Shown here one piece after another: positions 6,072 through 8,441 of a stretch of 8,441 bases of DNA. Under the pieces are notes generated by a model. That model was given only the letters and a program-made list of their open reading frames with translations. It did not search any database and was not told the DNA's origin. Location: NCBI GenBank assembly GCA_903879465.1, contig CAIRLQ010000106.1, positions 1 to 8,441 of the forward strand, in the 5' to 3' direction. The translations under genes and the position numbers were made by a program. Every line of letters begins with the position of its first letter. Within the stretch, counting starts at the first letter, position 1. Source of the stretch: an uncultured Opitutia bacterium. Lineage in GTDB: Bacteria > Verrucomicrobiota > Verrucomicrobiia > Opitutales > UBA953.

Positions 6072-6871
6072 TCTCTGCGATCTTAGCCTATTGGGTGCAC
6101 GACCTCGACCCGGTCGCCATCCACTTTCCGGCTGGCTGGGCCTTGCGCGGGGTTCATTGGTATGGGCTCTCTTACGCCGCCGGTTTCATGGTCGCAGCTT
6201 ATTTGCTCGGGCGCTGGCGTAAGGCCGGACTGACGCCTCTGCGCGACGGACTCGACGAATCCACCTTGGTCACCGCGGTGATGATCGGTGTTATCGCGGG
6301 AGGCCGCCTCGGCCATGTCGCCCTCTATGCGCGCGCCGAATTCGCCGCCGACCCGATGATGCTCTTCCGGGTTTGGCAGGGCGGGATGGCCAGCCACGGC
6401 GGCTTTCTCGGCGTGCTCCTCGCCGGCCTCTGGTTTGCTCGCAGTCGTAAACTCGACTTCTTTTCACTCGGCGACCTGCTGTGTGCGCTCGCTCCGGCCG
6501 GCTTGCTCTTCGGCCGTTTGGCGAATTTCGTGAACGGCGAACTCGTTGGCGATCCTTCCACGGCCCCGTGGGCGGTCATCTTTCCGCATGAGGGAGCGAT
6601 GCCCCGGCATCCGTCGCAGCTTTACGAAGCGTTCGGGGAAGGCCTCGTGCCGCTCATCTGGGTCCTGCTTCGCTACCCGCGCCGTCTGCCGCCCGGCCGG
6701 CTGGCTGGCGAATTCCTGCTCCTGTATTCCGCTGCGCGCATCATCTGCGAGTGCTTCCGTTCCGCTGAGGATGGCTATGTGCTCGGCCTGACTGCGGGGC
6801 AGTTCTGGACTCTACCGCTCGCGGGGCTCGGCCTTTTCCTGCTGCGCCGCCAGCGCCGCACGGCTGAATGA
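6068..6871 (+). CDS. lgt: Prolipoprotein diacylglyceryl transferase
   Basis: A 267-aa polytopic inner-membrane enzyme that moves diacylglycerol from phosphatidylglycerol to the lipobox cysteine of prolipoproteins, the first step of lipoprotein maturation. The Lgt signature is GRLANFVNGELVG (149-161), including essential-type R150, N156 and E158. Other landmarks are VHWYGLSYAAGF (29-40), AGGRLGHV (77-84), GGMASHGGFLG (105-115, with H110 matching the conserved histidine), RHPSQLYEA (180-188) and AARIICECFR (222-231), with R231 in the position of the catalytic-site arginine near helix 7. Length is normal for the family. The start overlaps the CNNM stop (ATGA), with a weak GAAGG site 7 nt upstream. 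The gene is complete, with no missing key residue noted. Confidence 0.95.
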   Translation: MISAILAYWVHDLDPVAIHFPAGWALRGVHWYGLSYAAGFMVAAYLLGRWRKAGLTPLRDGLDESTLVTAVMIGVIAGGRLGHVALYARAEFAADPMMLFRVWQGGMASHGGFLGVLLAGLWFARSRKLDFFSLGDLLCALAPAGLLFGRLANFVNGELVGDPSTAPWAVIFPHEGAMPRHPSQLYEAFGEGLVPLIWVLLRYPRRLPPGRLAGEFLLLYSAARIICECFRSAEDGYVLGLTAGQFWTLPLAGLGLFLLRRQRRTAE

Positions 6872-6913
6872 TGTTGCCCGTGGGGGCGGGTGGTGGGAGA
6901 AGCCATCTGCGCC

Positions 6914-8077
6914 ATGATGAACGTTCCGTTGCTTGACCTTGGTCCCCAGAACCGCGCCCTCGAGGCCCAGTTCGAGACCGCGTTCCGCGAAGTGCTTCGC
7001 TCCAACATGTTCATCATGGGCCCGCGCCTCGAAGCCTTCGAAAAAGACTGTGCGGCGTTCCTCGGCGTGAAACATGCCCTAGGTGTCTCGTCCGGTACGG
7101 ATGCGCTCCTGCTCGCCTTGATGGCGCTCGGTATCGGCGAGGGCGATGAAGTCTTGATCCCCTCCTTCACCTTTTTCGCGACTGCCGGATCCGTGTCGCG
7201 TCTGGGCGCGACGCCCGTGTGGGTCGACGTCAACCCGCACCACTTCAACATCGATCTGGAGGATGCGGCCCGCAAGGTCGGCCCCCGCACCCGTGCGATC
7301 ATGCCGGTGCATCTTTTCGGTCAGTCGTGCGACCTCGACGCGCTCCAAGCTTTCGCTTCGGCGCACCGCCTGCGTGTCATCGAGGACGCGGCCCAGTCCA
7401 TGGGCTCTCGCTGGAAAGGCCGCTGCACGATGTCGTCCGGCGATTTTGGGGCGACGAGCTTTTTCCCTTCTAAGAATCTCGGCGGCATGGGCGACTCGGG
7501 CTTGGTGACGACTTCGGACGATGCCCTCGCTGAGCGCGCGCGCATGTTGCGTGTGCATGGGATGCAGCCGAAATATTATCACCGCGAAGTCGGAGCGAAT
7601 TTCCGGATGGACCCATTGCAGGCCGCGCTACTGCACATCAAGCTGCCGCAGCTACCATCCTATAACTGCGCCCGCGCGGGTAACGCCAACTTCTACCACG
7701 CCGCGCTCAAGGGCCATACCGGTATCGCTGAGAACCGCCCCGGCGCCGACGCTGGGGCGAAGATTCTGCTCCCGGTAGATTTCTCCGGCCAGGGAATCTG
7801 GAATCAGTTCACGTTGCGCGTCACCGGCGGCCGTCGCGATGCGCTCAAGGCTTTCCTGATTGCCCGCAAGATCGGTTGCGAAATCTATTATCCGATTCCG
7901 CTGCACCGCCAGGAATGCTTTATCGGGAAATCGTACCGCGGCCACGATAGCGCCAAGGTCTCGGAGCAGCTGGCCGCCGAAGTGCTCAGCATTCCGATCT
8001 TCCCCGAGCTCGCCGCCGAGCAGCGCCAATGGGTCGCCGACTCGCTGGCCGATTTCGCGGCCGGGAAGAGTGAGTAA
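6914..8077 (+). CDS. DegT/DnrJ/EryC1/StrS-family PLP aminotransferase
   Basis: A 387-aa fold-type I PLP enzyme of the nucleotide-sugar aminotransferase family, which makes amino sugars for O-antigen, capsule or protein glycans. Visible features are VPLLDLGPQNR (4-14), FIMGPRLEAFE (33-43), VSSGTDALLLAL (58-69), SFTFFATAGS (84-93), IMPVHLFGQ (129-137), VIEDAAQSMGS (155-165, D158 holding the pyridine nitrogen) and the PLP lysine K187 in TSFFPSKNLGGMGDSG. GANFRMDPLQAALL (227-240) and IYYPIPLHRQECF (324-336) complete the set. Most relatives read GDGG where this has GDSG (193-196). ATG 6914 is chosen because the family starts just before PLLDL; ATG 6917 is equally possible, and a GTG at 6890 would add 8 residues. 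It follows lgt by 42 bp on the same strand, probably in one operon. The specific sugar cannot be told from sequence. Confidence 0.92.
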   Translation: MMNVPLLDLGPQNRALEAQFETAFREVLRSNMFIMGPRLEAFEKDCAAFLGVKHALGVSSGTDALLLALMALGIGEGDEVLIPSFTFFATAGSVSRLGATPVWVDVNPHHFNIDLEDAARKVGPRTRAIMPVHLFGQSCDLDALQAFASAHRLRVIEDAAQSMGSRWKGRCTMSSGDFGATSFFPSKNLGGMGDSGLVTTSDDALAERARMLRVHGMQPKYYHREVGANFRMDPLQAALLHIKLPQLPSYNCARAGNANFYHAALKGHTGIAENRPGADAGAKILLPVDFSGQGIWNQFTLRVTGGRRDALKAFLIARKIGCEIYYPIPLHRQECFIGKSYRGHDSAKVSEQLAAEVLSIPIFPELAAEQRQWVADSLADFAAGKSE

Positions 8078-8084
8078 TCCTGAG

Positions 8085-8109
8085 GTAGGGACGCCACTGC
8101 GTGGCGTCC
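8085..8109 (+). repeat. REP-like element: GTAG plus 9-bp hairpin
   Basis: GTAG (8085-8088) is followed directly by GGACGCCAC (8089-8097), loop TGC and GTGGCGTCC (8101-8109), a perfect 9-bp stem. A GTAG tetranucleotide abutting a palindrome is the layout known for REP elements mobilised by RAYT/TnpA-REP transposases. It lies 7 nt after the aminotransferase stop codon, a usual place for REPs. No RAYT gene is in the window. Confidence 0.7.
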
Positions 8110-8180
8110 GTTCGCTGAGCGATGCAGAGATTTAATTAATTTTGCTAAGTCTCGATGACTCCCCGCCTACGAAAGTAAAC

Positions 8181-8205
8181 GGACGCGACGCAGTCGCCCC
8201 CCTAC
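8181..8205 (-). repeat. REP-like element, inverted copy
   Basis: Read on the minus strand, GTAG (8205-8202) is followed by GGGGGCGAC, loop TGC and GTCGCGTCC. It is 25 bp long, like the copy at 8085-8109, and differs from it at 4 positions. The stem has one G-U pair and one mismatch among nine. The two copies face each other across 71 bp, as in a BIME-type REP doublet. Confidence 0.68.
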
Positions 8206-8225
8206 CCGGGCAGCCCGCTCAAAAT

Positions 8226-8366
8226 GGTGTCAGGTGACGGCCGCCGGGGCATCAGCCTTTCGGGTGTCAGCCGTTCGGCCTTCGGCAGCCGGCTCCAGCC
8301 TCCCGCGGCTGGTGGCTGAAAAACCGAAACCTGAATCCCCGATGCCCGTGGCTGTCACCCGACACC
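8226..8366. repeat. Long imperfect palindrome (about 140 nt)
   Basis: The outer arms are 8226-8253 and 8341-8366, beginning GGTGTCAGGTGAC and, on the opposite strand, GGTGTCGGGTGAC; both reach GGGCATC at their inner ends. Pairing continues more loosely inward (CAGCCTTTCGG region with CCGAAACCTG; 8268-8272 region with GGCTG at 8314-8318). It closes in a tight inner stem, CCAGCC (8295-8300) with GGCTGG (8307-8312), around loop TCCCGC. Either strand could form an extended RNA or cruciform stem. Confidence 0.65.
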
Positions 8367-8382
8367 TGGAATTCATTTCTAT

Positions 8383-8403
8383 CCGCTAACCGCCAACCGC
8401 TAA
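8383..8403. repeat. Three tandem heptamers CCGCTAA/CCGCCAA
   Basis: CCGCTAA (8383-8389), CCGCCAA (8390-8396) and CCGCTAA (8397-8403) stand head to tail with one substitution in the middle unit. On the minus strand the unit reads TTAGCGG. The array is short and lies between the long palindrome and the last hairpin. Confidence 0.7.
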
Positions 8404-8415
8404 TACCTATCGTGG

Positions 8416-8441
8416 GTAGGGTCGAGCATCCCTGCTCGACC
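8416..8441 (+). repeat. Third GTAG-headed hairpin, different stem, at window end
   Basis: GTAG (8416-8419) directly precedes GGTCGAGCA (8420-8428), loop TCCC (8429-8432) and TGCTCGACC (8433-8441), a perfect 9-bp stem. The layout is the same as at 8085-8109, but the stem and loop differ, so it would be another REP subfamily. Anything beyond base 8441 is unseen. Confidence 0.65.

Larger units (their letters stand above)
8078..8441. other. Gene-free, repeat-rich intergenic region
   Basis: These 364 bases hold no credible coding region. They contain two opposed GTAG-headed hairpins, an AT-rich stretch around 8131-8145 with TTAATTAA, a long imperfect palindrome, three tandem heptamers and a third GTAG hairpin at the window edge. 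The hairpin at 8089-8109 could also act as a transcript end for the aminotransferase gene, but no T run follows it. Confidence 0.8.

Noticed and set aside
8089..8109. Standard intrinsic terminator after the aminotransferase gene
   Set aside because: The stem is strong, but no T run follows on either side and the sequence belongs to the GTAG hairpin family, so it is listed as a repeat.
8085..8441. CRISPR array
   Set aside because: The repeated units are inverted, differ in spacing and do not alternate with equal-length spacers; no cas gene is present.

Overview
The window is a gene-dense, GC-rich bacterial chromosome segment with short gaps, ATGA-type overlaps and only house-keeping genes. 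The GTAG-headed hairpins and degenerate repeats in the last 360 bases, the gene order and the protein style would suit a Verrucomicrobia/Opitutae-like organism. That placement is inference: no rRNA or other decisive marker is present.

Region 1 (1-730), minus strand. A tRNA-Gly with anticodon CCC and an encoded CCA end lies just downstream of a gene for a small DUF421 membrane protein. The tRNA is flanked by a 9-bp inverted repeat that could extend its acceptor stem in the precursor, and is followed by a short terminator-like hairpin.

Region 2 (731-4536), plus strand. This is a tight four-gene cluster: an M24 metallopeptidase (Xaa-Pro aminopeptidase type), a small DUF2103-like protein, a chorismate-utilising synthase (PabB type) and a class IV PLP enzyme (PabC type). 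The last two would make p-aminobenzoate for folate from chorismate: PabB forms 4-amino-4-deoxychorismate and PabC removes pyruvate. No glutamine amidotransferase subunit (PabA) is present, so it must be encoded elsewhere or ammonia is used.

Region 3 (4512-4979). A small three-helix membrane protein on the minus strand converges on pabC and overlaps its end by 25 bp. An 87-bp divergent gap follows.

Region 4 (4980-8077), plus strand. A CNNM/CBS (CorC-like) membrane protein overlaps lgt (prolipoprotein diacylglyceryl transferase) by ATGA. A DegT/DnrJ/EryC1/StrS-family aminotransferase follows, probably acting on a nucleotide sugar. The cluster is envelope-related: lipoprotein maturation and surface-sugar synthesis.

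Region 5 (8078-8441) has no gene but is packed with repeats: an inverted pair of 25-bp REP-like hairpins led by GTAG, a roughly 140-nt long imperfect palindrome, three tandem heptamers, and a third GTAG hairpin with a different stem that ends exactly at the window edge. This is the least ordinary part of the window. I found no phage, IS transposase, CRISPR array or defence system.
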